Shown: positions 1 through 7,933, counted from the first letter of the stretch. The stretch is DNA of 64,000 nucleotides from Lysinibacillus sphaericus (GCF_006864135.1 NZ_SADV01000006.1:124001-188000), one strand, 5' to 3'. Numbers and translations are program-made. The notes: generated by a model not told the origin, from the sequence alone.

Positions 1-73
1 TCATGCGTAAAACACCACGCAGTTGACCTTCTATTCGCTTCACCCGATTAGCCGTTTTTGTACCGTAAGCCAT
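1..73 (-). CDS. CsoR/CstR-family repressor, N-terminal part
   Basis: Only the first 24 codons lie in the window, so the gene continues past the left edge. The peptide has a short lead followed by KRIEGQLRGVLRM, which is the first-helix signature of the CsoR/FrmR/CstR (DUF156) tetrameric helical repressors that sense copper, formaldehyde or persulfide. The diagnostic cysteines lie outside the window. A good ribosome site (AAAGGAGGCG) precedes the ATG. The neighbouring thiosulfate-uptake genes and the GC-centred near-palindrome upstream make a persulfide sensor (CstR type) the likeliest subgroup. That choice is inference. Confidence 0.8.
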   Translation of the reverse strand, partial: MAYGTKTANRVKRIEGQLRGVLRM

Positions 74-126
74 ACTATCACGCCTCCTTTCAAAACGATT
101 GATTGAACTTGCTTACGTGATTCATG

Positions 127-146
127 ATATACCCCATTAGGTATAT
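127..146. promoter_or_regulatory. Near-palindromic operator upstream of the CsoR/CstR-like gene
   Basis: The 20-bp sequence ATATACCCCATTAGGTATAT is an inverted repeat with two mismatches near its centre. It lies about 55 bp upstream of the repressor start. CstR operators in staphylococci have the same ATACCCC/GGGTAT type of symmetry, so autoregulation is likely. A weaker, more widely spaced ATACC...GGTAT pair occurs at 1658-1681, just upstream of tsuA. Confidence 0.5.
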
Positions 147-264
147 TGTCAACATGCAAGCTTGAATTTTTCTTAATCATCGTTACAATATCAGTTCCCT
201 CTTGTATCAACGCTTTATCGATCCCTTTCTGGTTGTTACCCTCATTTTCTTATCTTTCAGTTAC

Positions 265-312
265 AAAAAAAAGCGAGAAATCCGACGATTCTATCATCGA
301 ATTTCTCGCTTA
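265..312 (-). terminator. Rho-independent terminator after tsuB
   Basis: On the minus strand AAGCGAGAAAT pairs with ATTTCTCGCTT around a loop and is followed by a run of T. It closes the tsuA-tsuB unit and separates it from the downstream repressor gene. Confidence 0.85.
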
Positions 313-333
313 ATAGCGCATTGCTATGAAGAC

Positions 334-558
334 TTACTTCTTTTTAATAGTTATTGTCCAAGCAGCTTCGCCAACTTGTTCATACTCCGTTACCTCGTGC
401 CCTTCTTCAGCAGCCCAACGAGGAATGGATTCGGTACCTTGTGTACAATCAAATTGCACTTCTAATTCATCGCCTGAATGTAAGTCTTTTATAGCTTCTT
501 TTGCTTCTACTAAAGGAAATGGACAAACCATCCCCATTACTTCTAATGTTTTTTTCAT
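334..558 (-). CDS. tsuB: TusA/YeeD-like sulfur-carrier protein (TsuB)
   Basis: A 74-residue TusA-fold protein. The VCPFP motif near residue 12 carries the single sulfur-accepting cysteine of the CPxP type found in the TusA/YeeD family. In E. coli YeeD (TsuB) works with the YeeE (TsuA) channel in thiosulfate uptake, probably taking over the sulfur at the cytoplasmic face. The gene lies directly downstream of a TsuA homologue on the same strand with an 8-20 bp gap. The start is placed at the ATG at 558 because GGAG sits about 11 nt upstream of it; the GTG at 570 overlaps that ribosome site. It ends before a strong terminator. Confidence 0.85.
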   Translation of the reverse strand: MKKTLEVMGMVCPFPLVEAKEAIKDLHSGDELEVQFDCTQGTESIPRWAAEEGHEVTEYEQVGEAAWTITIKKK

Positions 559-578
559 ATGAATATACACTCCTTTTT

Positions 579-1640
579 TTACGCTGTTATTACTTGCGCA
601 GCTCGCTTAGCTTTTTTACTTGGTCGAACGAATACAAAGTAAGATGCTGTCCATGTACCTAAAATCATAAACCCTAATGAAATCCAGCCTTGCCAAGTCA
701 TCATCGCTGTCATCACCAATCCATTACCAATTGAGCAACCTCCTGCTAAACCTGCGCCGAATCCCATCAAAAGTCCACCACAAAAGCTGTTAATCGCCGT
801 TTTTGTATCTGGAATACGGAATCTAAATTCACCACTCATTTTTGCTGCGAATAATGATCCTAAGAAAATCCCTAGTACTAGGAAAACGCCCCAGTTGATG
901 AAATTTATTTGTCCAGTCACCAAAAATTGCAAAATATTAGCAGAAGGTGTTGTAACGCCTAACCCTCCTATGCGACCAGTAGCAACACTTAATGGCCATG
1001 CTAAAGTTGCAATCACGCCAATAATTGTTGCAGTTATAAATGGATGCCAACGTTTTTCAAATAAAATATGTGCTAATCCCGTTTTTTTCGGCTTTAACCC
1101 CGGGATTTTCAATCGAGGCTTCTTGAGCTCACGGTATACGATATATGCTACAACTATTACAAAAATAGTTATAATCAACCAGTTGTTTACGCCAATTGTC
1201 TCGGCAATAGAATTACTTTCAATGCTCGTTTCTTTAATAGTCTTATCCAATGGCAACAATACGCCTGATTTCACCATTGCTGCTACAAGCATATAACCAG
1301 CTAATGCAATCCAACTGCCAATTAGACCTTCTCCTGCCCGATACCAAGTCCCTGTTGCACAACCACCAGCAAAAATAATGCCAATTCCAAAAATAAATGA
1401 ACCAACTATAACAGCTACGATCGGTAAAGAACCAGCACTAAATTCAAATACCTTCAAACTAATTAAGGTATATACACCTACACTTTGAATTGCTATCGCA
1501 ATAAGTAATGCGTAAAACATACGATTATCTTTTGTCAAATACATATCGCGGAAGCCGCCAGTTAAGCAAAAACGACCACGTTGCATAACAAATCCAAGTA
1601 AAGCTCCACAAATAAGTCCTGTAATAATCATTTGACCCAT
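579..1640 (-). CDS. tsuA: YeeE/YedE-family thiosulfate transporter (TsuA)
   Basis: A 353-residue polytopic membrane protein with about nine hydrophobic segments and two internally related halves. Each half contains a GGC motif: GGCATG with Cys94 and GGCSIGNG with Cys302. Cys25 lies in RGRFCLTGGFRD. These three cysteines match the conserved line of cysteines that relays thiosulfate through YeeE. The downstream gene is its usual TusA-like partner. The first genes of the window therefore form a thiosulfate or related reduced-sulfur uptake unit, plausibly controlled by the CsoR/CstR-type regulator at 1-73. The start has GGGGAATGG upstream. Confidence 0.88.
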   Translation of the reverse strand: MGQMIITGLICGALLGFVMQRGRFCLTGGFRDMYLTKDNRMFYALLIAIAIQSVGVYTLISLKVFEFSAGSLPIVAVIVGSFIFGIGIIFAGGCATGTWYRAGEGLIGSWIALAGYMLVAAMVKSGVLLPLDKTIKETSIESNSIAETIGVNNWLIITIFVIVVAYIVYRELKKPRLKIPGLKPKKTGLAHILFEKRWHPFITATIIGVIATLAWPLSVATGRIGGLGVTTPSANILQFLVTGQINFINWGVFLVLGIFLGSLFAAKMSGEFRFRIPDTKTAINSFCGGLLMGFGAGLAGGCSIGNGLVMTAMMTWQGWISLGFMILGTWTASYFVFVRPSKKAKRAAQVITA

Positions 1641-1766
1641 CTACCATTCCCCTTTCAATACCAAGTATTCTTATAAGGTATATTACCACTTATTTTACTA
1701 TGAATTCAATCACTTTTTTTCATAACTGTGAAAAATCTAATAACTTTTTATGCATATTCACACAAA

Positions 1767-1811
1767 AACCCTTGCTACAAGTGCAGATAGCTGCTTCTTA
1801 TAACAAGGGTT
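1767..1811 (-). terminator. Terminator downstream of the hmp fragment
   Basis: On the minus strand AACCCTTG pairs with CAAGGGTT around a loop that has its own GCAGC-type pairing, followed by TTTTTG. It lies just beyond the stop codon of the detached hmp 3' end at 1822-1916, so it may be that gene's original terminator. Convergent use by other transcripts is possible. Confidence 0.6.
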
Positions 1812-1821
1812 CATTATTTGT

Positions 1822-1916
1822 TTATTTTGTTAATTGCATGGCTGAACCAAAGAATTCATAATGAACTTTTTCGTCTTTCACACCAATCTCATGTAAATCT
1901 TTAACTTCTTTCAGCT
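1822..1916 (-). pseudogene. 3'-terminal fragment of a flavohaemoglobin (hmp) gene
   Basis: Read on the minus strand this stretch encodes about 31 residues, including KDLHEIGVKDEK and VHYEFFGSAMQLTK followed by TAA. The intact hmp at 8824-9990 ends [26 protein letters not shown] and TAA, so about four residues in five are shared and the nucleotide similarity is also clear. Upstream of this stretch no hmp-like coding continues and repeat A1 begins 30 bp away. It is a leftover of a second hmp copy, or of a rearrangement, with no start and no function expected. Confidence 0.8.
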
Positions 1917-1946
1917 AATATTTTTGGATTATCACCAAAACGTGTG

Positions 1947-2236
1947 GTTGATTTCCGTTCCGACTGGGCGCTTTGTAGCTGTCGCTATGCTTTCGCTACA
2001 GAAAACATTTGCCGCCGACGCTTCGCTTTCGCACAGAGCAGAGCTTCCTGGGGGCGTCCGATGAGCCGCTTTTGGTGTTGCTGTCGCTACGCTTTCGCAC
2101 AGAAAACATCCGCTACGCTGCAGGGTCTCGGGCCAACACGATGTTGGTCACGAAGGCGTTATCACAGGATGTGATAACGCCTTCGATCCTCTATTACTGA
2201 TCCCCGAGGAGTCGCCCAGTTTCCACTCCAATCAAC
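1947..2236 (+). repeat. Dispersed repeat, family A copy 1 (290 bp)
   Basis: The left end is GTTGATTTCCGTTCCGACTG and the right end is a weaker inverted copy finishing in CCACTCCAATCAAC. Inside are GC-richer modules of the form GCTGTCGCTWYGCTTTCGCWCAGAAAACAT, a GGCGTCCGATGAGCCGCTT block, a GGCCCAACACGATGTTGGTCAC hairpin and a GAAGGCGTTATCACAGGATGTGATAACGCCTTC hairpin. The same blocks recur at 45650-45998 and, inverted, at 49992-50225. Short open frames here come from the repeat and are not genes. Confidence 0.85.
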
Positions 2237-2433
2237 TATTTACATAGTAGAAGTTTTAACAAAAGTCATCCACAACTTTTGGTGATGAACCATATTTTTT
2301 TGTAAAGGTTTTTTATAATGACTGTTTTCAGTTTTTTTGCAGTATGATTACCAAGGAATTGTATGCTCTGCACAAATAAAAGTTTGCTTTATTACACCCC
2401 TTTTTTGTATTTAACCTATAGAATTACAATGTT

Positions 2434-3486
2434 TTAAGGATTAAAAATACTGTGATTTAGTTTTGTACTAATATGTTTATGAAATTCAGGTAATTCTTTT
2501 AACGGTTCTTTAAAAGTAACTAGCACTTTTTCTATACCAATGCTACTTAATTTTTGTAATTTAGTAACTACCTCATCATAACTACCGATTAACCCTGTAC
2601 GAAAACCTTCATTATTAGCTACAAAATCACTTAACTGAGTGGCATTTTTCCACATCCCTAACGTTTCTTTGCGATTCCGGAACTGCAAGATTGCTTCTTC
2701 ATCGGCATGATCAATAATTGATTGAAATTCTCGGAACGCTTCTTCAGAAGTTTTACGGGCAATCACAAATGCATTAACAGCAAATTTTATCGTCCGCCCC
2801 TTTCTTTTCGCAATTTCATTTACATTTTCAATTTGTTTTTGCAGCTCTTCAATCGGAGCTCCGTTCATAAAATAAACATCACTGTGCACGCCTGCCATAA
2901 CTTGAGCGTCCTCTGAATTACCACCTTGATAAATTGAAGGATATGGCTTTTGAATTGGTTTTGGTGTAAGCGTAGCATTTTTTATTGTATAGAAATCGCC
3001 CTCATAGCTAAAGTTGTCTTGTGACCAAAGACCTTTCAATACTTCTAAATACTCAGTTGAACGTCGATAGCGATCTTCATGGTTGATCCACTCAATACCA
3101 AAGGTTTCTTGTTCTTTTTTAAACCATCCACTCACTAAATTAATATGAAATCTACCATTTGAAATGACGTCTATTGTTGAACCTATTTTGGCTAAAGTTG
3201 CTGGATGGATGAACCCAGGCAAAACAGCTGCTATAAAGTGAATATTTTCCGTTTCAGCAAATAATGCTGCCGCAAGCGTTAGGGCATCCAGCTGTCCTTC
3301 CTCAGCACTACCATTACCACCGATATTCCCCATATATCGAATCGGAAATAAAACAGCATTTATATTTAACTTTTCAGCTAATTTTATCAGTGTTTTATTG
3401 TACTCAAAGCTTCCTTCTGTATTTTGCTCTATTCTAGAACGTAGAAATCCACCTGCTAAATTTGAGCCCCAAATAACAAATTCCAT
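2434..3486 (-). CDS. SfnG-like FMNH2-dependent sulfone monooxygenase (LLM class)
   Basis: A 350-residue luciferase-like (LLM) flavin monooxygenase. The N-terminal stretch FVIWGSNLAGGFLRSRIEQ, the NLVSGWFKKE segment and HEDRYRRSTEYLEVLKGLW strongly resemble dimethylsulfone monooxygenase SfnG, which splits dimethylsulfone to methanesulfinate using reduced FMN. QGGNSEDAQ is the usual flavin-phosphate region. It is the last gene of a four-gene minus-strand operon, 16 bp behind an SsuD-like gene, so a role in scavenging sulfur from organosulfur compounds is inferred. No flavin reductase gene is seen nearby. Dimethylsulfone itself as the substrate is not proven. Confidence 0.75.
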   Translation of the reverse strand: MEFVIWGSNLAGGFLRSRIEQNTEGSFEYNKTLIKLAEKLNINAVLFPIRYMGNIGGNGSAEEGQLDALTLAAALFAETENIHFIAAVLPGFIHPATLAKIGSTIDVISNGRFHINLVSGWFKKEQETFGIEWINHEDRYRRSTEYLEVLKGLWSQDNFSYEGDFYTIKNATLTPKPIQKPYPSIYQGGNSEDAQVMAGVHSDVYFMNGAPIEELQKQIENVNEIAKRKGRTIKFAVNAFVIARKTSEEAFREFQSIIDHADEEAILQFRNRKETLGMWKNATQLSDFVANNEGFRTGLIGSYDEVVTKLQKLSSIGIEKVLVTFKEPLKELPEFHKHISTKLNHSIFNP

Positions 3487-3502
3487 TCAATGATCACTCC
3501 AT

Positions 3503-4546
3503 TTATTCAAATAATGGCAATACCTTTTCTCCGAAAATTTCCGCTTCCTCCTTATGTGGGAAGCCTGATAAAATAAAGTGCGTTACACCGATATCAATAT
3601 ACGCTTGCAATCCTGCTTTTACTTGCTCTGGCGTACCAACAATAGCCGTTCCTGCACCTTTTCGAATTTTACCTATACCAGCCCAACTGTATTGATCAAA
3701 TCGCTCGTTTTCAGCAGTAAGGACGTTCATTCTTTTTTGAGCTACTGAATCTACCGTTTCATAATATTGATTCAGATTCGATTGTACAGGGTTTTCAATT
3801 TTACTAATAATGTTATAAGCAGCATCCCAAGCCTCTTGTTCTGTATCACGTACAACTATATGAATTCGAATACCGTACTCTAATCGACGATTATACTTTT
3901 TAGCTCGACTTTCAACATTTTGAATTTGCTCCTGAATGCTTGCTATAGGCTCTCCCCATTGCAAATAAACATCTGCAGCTTTTGCAGCTATTTCCTTAGC
4001 CACATCGGAAGAACCTCCAAAATAAATAGGAATACCACTTTCTTGATAAAGAGTAGGAATCAACTTTCCTTCAGTTACCTTAAAAAACTCGCCATCATAA
4101 TGAAATGATTCTTCTTGCCAGGTTTCTTTCACTACAGTTAAAAATTCATCTGTACGTTCATAGCGTTGTTGATGTGATAAATAGTCACCGTCTTGTGCTA
4201 GCTCTTTTTCTGAACCGCCCGTTACAACATTGACCAACACTCTTCCCTTCGAAAATTGATCTAAAGTCGCTGCCATTTTAGATGCAACTGTCGGTGAAAC
4301 AAAGCCGGGTCTAAATGCAATTAACGGCTTTATATGCTTTGTCTGATGAATGATAGCAGACCCTACGAGCCAAGAATCTAAATAAGGAATACCAGTAGGA
4401 ATCAAAATCCCTTCAAATCCTGCTTTTTCTGCCGTTTGAGCTACATCTACTAAATACTCAAAGGTTGGCTCTCTTTCAGGCTGCTTTAACCCTAAATACC
4501 TTCCGTCTCCACTTGTAGGAGCAAACCAATAAAAATGTGGTTTCAT
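3503..4546 (-). CDS. SsuD-like alkanesulfonate monooxygenase (LLM class)
   Basis: A 347-residue LLM flavin monooxygenase. FYWFAPTSGDGRYLG at the N terminus, LIAFRPGFVSPTVASKMAATLD, VNVVTGGSEKELAQDGD and HQQRYERTDEFLTVVK follow SsuD, which uses FMNH2 and O2 to release sulfite from alkanesulfonates. The length is close to that of SsuD (about 380), with a slightly shorter C terminus. It sits 16 bp from both neighbours in the monooxygenase operon. The usual ssuABC transporter and the ssuE reductase are absent here, so reduced flavin must come from elsewhere. Assignment to family is firm, substrate is not. Confidence 0.78.
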   Translation of the reverse strand: MKPHFYWFAPTSGDGRYLGLKQPEREPTFEYLVDVAQTAEKAGFEGILIPTGIPYLDSWLVGSAIIHQTKHIKPLIAFRPGFVSPTVASKMAATLDQFSKGRVLVNVVTGGSEKELAQDGDYLSHQQRYERTDEFLTVVKETWQEESFHYDGEFFKVTEGKLIPTLYQESGIPIYFGGSSDVAKEIAAKAADVYLQWGEPIASIQEQIQNVESRAKKYNRRLEYGIRIHIVVRDTEQEAWDAAYNIISKIENPVQSNLNQYYETVDSVAQKRMNVLTAENERFDQYSWAGIGKIRKGAGTAIVGTPEQVKAGLQAYIDIGVTHFILSGFPHKEEAEIFGEKVLPLFE

Positions 4547-4562
4547 CGTTCTCTCTCCTTAC

Positions 4563-5978
4563 CTAATTAAATTCTTCAACTAGCTTTAACAATCGATCCT
4601 TTTCACTATAGTTTTGATATTGCGCTGCAAAGGTACGAACAGGATCACCTGAATAAAAACGTTCATATAATTCGTGACGCGCCCCAAGCTGACTACCTAT
4701 TAAATCCCAAGCTAGTTTAATAAATTTGGTTCTTGCAAATGCACTTGTATGTGTACCTCCATAATACGCCTGTAACTTGTCACCTATTGGCCCATTGATT
4801 TCTTCAATAGTAGACGGCACTTGCAATAATCCACTTGCTCCAATTTGCTGTAATATTTCCAAAGCACGTGGATAATAACGTGTACCTAAATTTCGGGCAG
4901 TCGTTAAAAATCGTTGTTTAGGTAGATAAATTCCATTATGTTCGATAGCTTCATATTCAGCCGCAGTTAATAAACCCTTTATAGTTTCTAACTGTATGAT
5001 TAACTCACTTAACTTCTCTTTTACATGTAAAAACTCCGTCGCTCCAGCTGTTTCCGCAAGTTCGTTGCCAATTGCTACTACCGATTCTAATTTACTAATT
5101 AGGCGTACAACCGTTTGATGCTGACTTAACAAAGATGATGCCGTTTCAGTTCGCAGCTTCCAAGCTAATTCAGGATCTTCTGCTACCAACACCCTTTCCC
5201 AAGGGATTAGAACATTATCAAAAATTACGACAGCATCCATTTCATCAAAACGAGAGCTTAAAGGGTGGTTGTGTGAATCAGTGGAAGCAAACGATTCTCG
5301 ACATACCATATGTAACCCTTGAGCTGCGGTTGGAACATAAAATACATTTGCCATTGGTGCTTCCTCTAACCCTCGCTTATGATAAGAGGTTATGAGCAGT
5401 TCATCTACATATGGTGCTGCTGTAGCAATTGTTTTGGCACCGCTCACAAAAATACCTTCTTCATTTTTAGTAACTACACGTAATTTCCCATGCTCTATCT
5501 CTTCAGCAGATTTAGAACGGTTTTTTTGCGGGTCATGTGCTGCTACCGTTGATAATAAATCTAAATCACGTGCCGCTGTGTATAGTTTTTCAAGCTTTGT
5601 TGCAATGCCTGGTGACAAAACATCTAATTGTTGTCTACTTGCATACCAACCTACTAACTGCGAACGAGAATACTCGGATAAGCGGCTCATTACGCCAAAT
5701 GTTTCATCTGCCCAGCATTTATAAGCTAAACTTTTCCTTTTCAAATCATTGATTGATGTTGGCACTAAAAAAGATAAATGGGCATTTGTACCTTCTGCCG
5801 TTTCATACGTTAAAATCGATTTTGTCGGCTCCACGGTTTGTAAATTTAATAAATGCTGGATTGTACGAACAGTCCCTTTAAAGGATTGATGGTTTTCTAA
5901 ATTATTAACAATCCCTCCATCTAACCAAACTGTTCGCCCATTATTCAACCTCCGCAAATATGGAATCTGCGTATTCAT
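4563..5978 (-). CDS. HpaB-family flavin-dependent monooxygenase, copy 2
   Basis: About 471 residues with the fold of 4-hydroxyphenylacetate 3-hydroxylase oxygenase (HpaB), which uses FADH2 supplied by a separate reductase. Visible family landmarks are TFGVMSRLSEYSRSQLVGWY, HDPQKNRSK, SGAKTIATAAPY and the signature FDEMDAVVIFDNVLIPWERV. It overlaps the upstream paralogue at 5941. The start is given as the ATG at 5978 because GGGAGG is 9 nt upstream of it; an ATG at 5984 is only about 3 nt from the same site. Being in an operon with SsuD- and SfnG-like enzymes, it may act on an organosulfur or sulfonated aromatic substrate rather than on 4-hydroxyphenylacetate. Confidence 0.78.
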   Translation of the reverse strand: MNTQIPYLRRLNNGRTVWLDGGIVNNLENHQSFKGTVRTIQHLLNLQTVEPTKSILTYETAEGTNAHLSFLVPTSINDLKRKSLAYKCWADETFGVMSRLSEYSRSQLVGWYASRQQLDVLSPGIATKLEKLYTAARDLDLLSTVAAHDPQKNRSKSAEEIEHGKLRVVTKNEEGIFVSGAKTIATAAPYVDELLITSYHKRGLEEAPMANVFYVPTAAQGLHMVCRESFASTDSHNHPLSSRFDEMDAVVIFDNVLIPWERVLVAEDPELAWKLRTETASSLLSQHQTVVRLISKLESVVAIGNELAETAGATEFLHVKEKLSELIIQLETIKGLLTAAEYEAIEHNGIYLPKQRFLTTARNLGTRYYPRALEILQQIGASGLLQVPSTIEEINGPIGDKLQAYYGGTHTSAFARTKFIKLAWDLIGSQLGARHELYERFYSGDPVRTFAAQYQNYSEKDRLLKLVEEFN

Positions 5979-7410
5979 CTTCATTTACCTCCCTTTCAAT
6001 TAAATTATCTAAAAAATGGTTTAACTTATTTTTCAAATAGGATTTATCATAAGTTTCATACTGCAAGGCATGAACACGAATTGGATCACCTGTATAAAAC
6101 CGTTCGTATAAATCATGACGTGAGCCGAGTTGACTGCCAATAAGTTCCCACCCAATTCTAAATAGCTTTTCTTTTGTTCGTGCATCTACCTTTGCCCCTT
6201 TATAGTACTTGGAAAACAATGGGAACAATTCGTGATTTTCTAGAATCGGAGATGACGATAATTGAATAAAGCCTCCTGCACCAATCTCCTTTAAAATATC
6301 TAGAGCACGACCATAGAAATGCGTACCTAAATTTCTTGCTGTTTGTAGTGGCGTAATATTAGGTAAATAAACATTCTGCTCATTTAGATGCCCTTCTTTT
6401 TCTGATGAAATTAATAAAGCTTCAATACTATCAATTTGTGTATAAAGCTCCCCTATTTTTTCCTGAACATGTAAAAAGTAATCTGCACCAATTGATTGAG
6501 CTATTGCCGTTGTAACCCCAGCAGCAAATTCTAATTTTGATAGTAAACGAACTACCGTTTGATGCTGCGCTAGTGCATCGAGTTGCTGATGCCGATGTGC
6601 TTTCAACACGCCCTCAGGTGAACCCTTAATAAGCACCCTATCCCACGGGATTAAAACATCGTCAAATAATAAAACAGCGTCCATTTCATCGAATCTTGAA
6701 CTTAATTTATGATGCTCTTTATTTGAAGCAAATGATTCTCGACAAACAATTTGTAGCCCAGGTAAATTTAATGGCACAATAAACATATTTGCTTGTGCGA
6801 TTTGATTTGATGATAATTTTTGCGGAGAGGTGACAATGACATCATGTGCATAAGGAGCACCAGTCGCAATCATTTTAGCCCCTCGTACAACTACCCCCTC
6901 CTTGGTCTCCCGTATAATACGCAATAATGCATCTTCATCTTGCTCTTCCGCTGGTTTCGAACGATCAATTTGAGGATCCAAAATTGCAGTAGTAACAATT
7001 CGCCGTTCATCTCTAGCTAGCTCATAATATTTCGTTATTTTTTCAACGAATCCAACATCATATTGCGCAAACTGTTGACGATCCAAATAGTATCCGGTAA
7101 TTAGAGAATTAGCATAATCTGATAAACGACTCATCACTCCATAGGTTTTATTCGACCATAGAGCAAATGCCTTTTTACGCTTTATTAAATCCTCATAGCT
7201 ACGCGGAATATAAAATGCACTATGAACAAATCGATTACTTTTTGGAATTTTAAAACCTGCAATGCTTTGATTGTTCTCATCATCTAGAAGTGCTAATAAA
7301 TTTGTGATAGTTTCTAATGTTCCCGTAAAGGCTGGATGAGTTGTTACGTCCACTTTTACTCCGTCCAGCCACACACTTCTTCCATCTTTCAAACTTCCAC
7401 TAAAAGACAT
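5941..7410 (-). CDS. HpaB-family flavin-dependent monooxygenase, copy 1
   Basis: A 489-residue paralogue of the next gene with the same landmarks: TYGVMSRLSDYANSLITGYY, LDPQIDRSK, RGAKMIATGAPY and FDEMDAVLLFDDVLIPWDRV. It is the first gene of the operon and its 3' end overlaps the start of copy 2, so the two are translationally coupled. The His of the substrate pocket region in copy 2 (AHDPQ) is Leu here (ILDPQ), so the two may differ in substrate, or the pair may form a heteromer. A sigma-A promoter and a hairpin-bearing leader lie upstream (7542-7643). The family is clear; the substrate is unknown. Confidence 0.78.
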   Translation of the reverse strand: MSFSGSLKDGRSVWLDGVKVDVTTHPAFTGTLETITNLLALLDDENNQSIAGFKIPKSNRFVHSAFYIPRSYEDLIKRKKAFALWSNKTYGVMSRLSDYANSLITGYYLDRQQFAQYDVGFVEKITKYYELARDERRIVTTAILDPQIDRSKPAEEQDEDALLRIIRETKEGVVVRGAKMIATGAPYAHDVIVTSPQKLSSNQIAQANMFIVPLNLPGLQIVCRESFASNKEHHKLSSRFDEMDAVLLFDDVLIPWDRVLIKGSPEGVLKAHRHQQLDALAQHQTVVRLLSKLEFAAGVTTAIAQSIGADYFLHVQEKIGELYTQIDSIEALLISSEKEGHLNEQNVYLPNITPLQTARNLGTHFYGRALDILKEIGAGGFIQLSSSPILENHELFPLFSKYYKGAKVDARTKEKLFRIGWELIGSQLGSRHDLYERFYTGDPIRVHALQYETYDKSYLKNKLNHFLDNLIEREVNEDEYADSIFAEVE

Positions 7411-7541
7411 TTATTATCTCCAACTCCTTTTCATGAACACAAAAAAACTCCCACCAAATCTCCTGCGTAAATCTTCGCTTAAGACATCAATGAGAGCTCC
7501 ATTTTTATGGTCACTATGAGTATTTTTTATGGCTAAAAAGC

Positions 7542-7582
7542 AAAATCGGAGCTTTTAGTTCTAAAACCAAAGCTCCGATTTT
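7542..7582. terminator. Strong hairpin in the leader of the monooxygenase operon
   Basis: AAAATCGGAGCT pairs perfectly with AGCTCCGATTTT around a 17-nt loop that can pair further (CTTTTAGTT with AACCAAAG, partly). T-rich tracts follow on both strands. On the minus strand it falls inside the 5' leader of the operon, between the promoter at 7614-7643 and the first start codon at 7410, so it could attenuate that transcript. No known riboswitch consensus was recognised. Confidence 0.55.
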
Positions 7583-7613
7583 TTCAGTCGCCACATTATA
7601 TAAATTAATTTAC

Positions 7614-7643
7614 ATATTAAACCAAACAAAACCGATAAGTCAA
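7614..7643 (-). promoter_or_regulatory. Sigma-A promoter of the monooxygenase operon
   Basis: On the minus strand TTGACT is followed after 18 nt by TAATAT. This would start transcription near 7607 and give a leader of about 200 nt before the first HpaB-like gene. Confidence 0.6.
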
Positions 7644-7656
7644 GTATATTTTAAAA

Positions 7657-7752
7657 ATCAATTATGCCTCGGCATAATTGCATCCGCCGCATTCATCTCA
7701 CTACCTTTAGAAGTTGTGACCTTTCGCTACCATAACACTTGCTGAAGGAAGT
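7657..7752 (+). repeat. Dispersed repeat, family B copy 1
   Basis: It begins TCAATTATGCCTCGGCATAA, which is itself an inverted repeat (ATTATGCC/GGCATAAT). It ends near ACTTGCTGAAGGAAGTT. The start is shared with 18266, 30700 and 38640. The middle is diverged from the other copies. Confidence 0.55.
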
Positions 7753-7762
7753 TAAAAACTTA

Positions 7763-7791
7763 TTGATTTATAAAAATGCGTTTGCTATAAT
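7763..7791 (+). promoter_or_regulatory. Sigma-A promoter of the orphan binding lipoprotein
   Basis: TTGATT is separated by exactly 17 nt from TATAAT. Transcription would start near 7798 and give a leader of about 135 nt. Confidence 0.7.
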
Positions 7792-7840
7792 CCTACTAAT
7801 CCAATTGGTATAAAATAATTACTGACCGGAATCACCGGAG

Positions 7841-7873
7841 GCGTGTAAACAATTGTCGTTTACGCGTTTTTTT
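7841..7873 (+). terminator. Terminator hairpin inside the 5' leader of the binding lipoprotein
   Basis: GCGTGTAAAC pairs with GTTTACGCG and is followed by seven T. It lies between the promoter at 7763-7791 and the gene at 7934, so it probably works as an attenuator. The preceding ACCGGAATCACCGGAGGCG may form a competing hairpin (ACCGG with CCGG). It matches no riboswitch class I can name. Confidence 0.6.
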
Positions 7874-7933
7874 ATTGCTTTTATTTAGTAGTCAGTGTCA
7901 ATATTACTTTTTTAGATAACGGAGGATAAAATA

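Noticed and set aside
1944-2200. Two overlapping open frames of 60-76 codons
   Set aside because: They lie wholly in repeat A1, have odd Arg/Ser/Cys-rich composition and no ribosome site. The same holds for frames at 45585-45878 and 49900-50199.
7411-7612. SAM (S-box) or T-box riboswitch before the monooxygenase operon
   Set aside because: Neither the S-box core nor a TGGNACCGCG T-box could be found; only a simple hairpin is supported.
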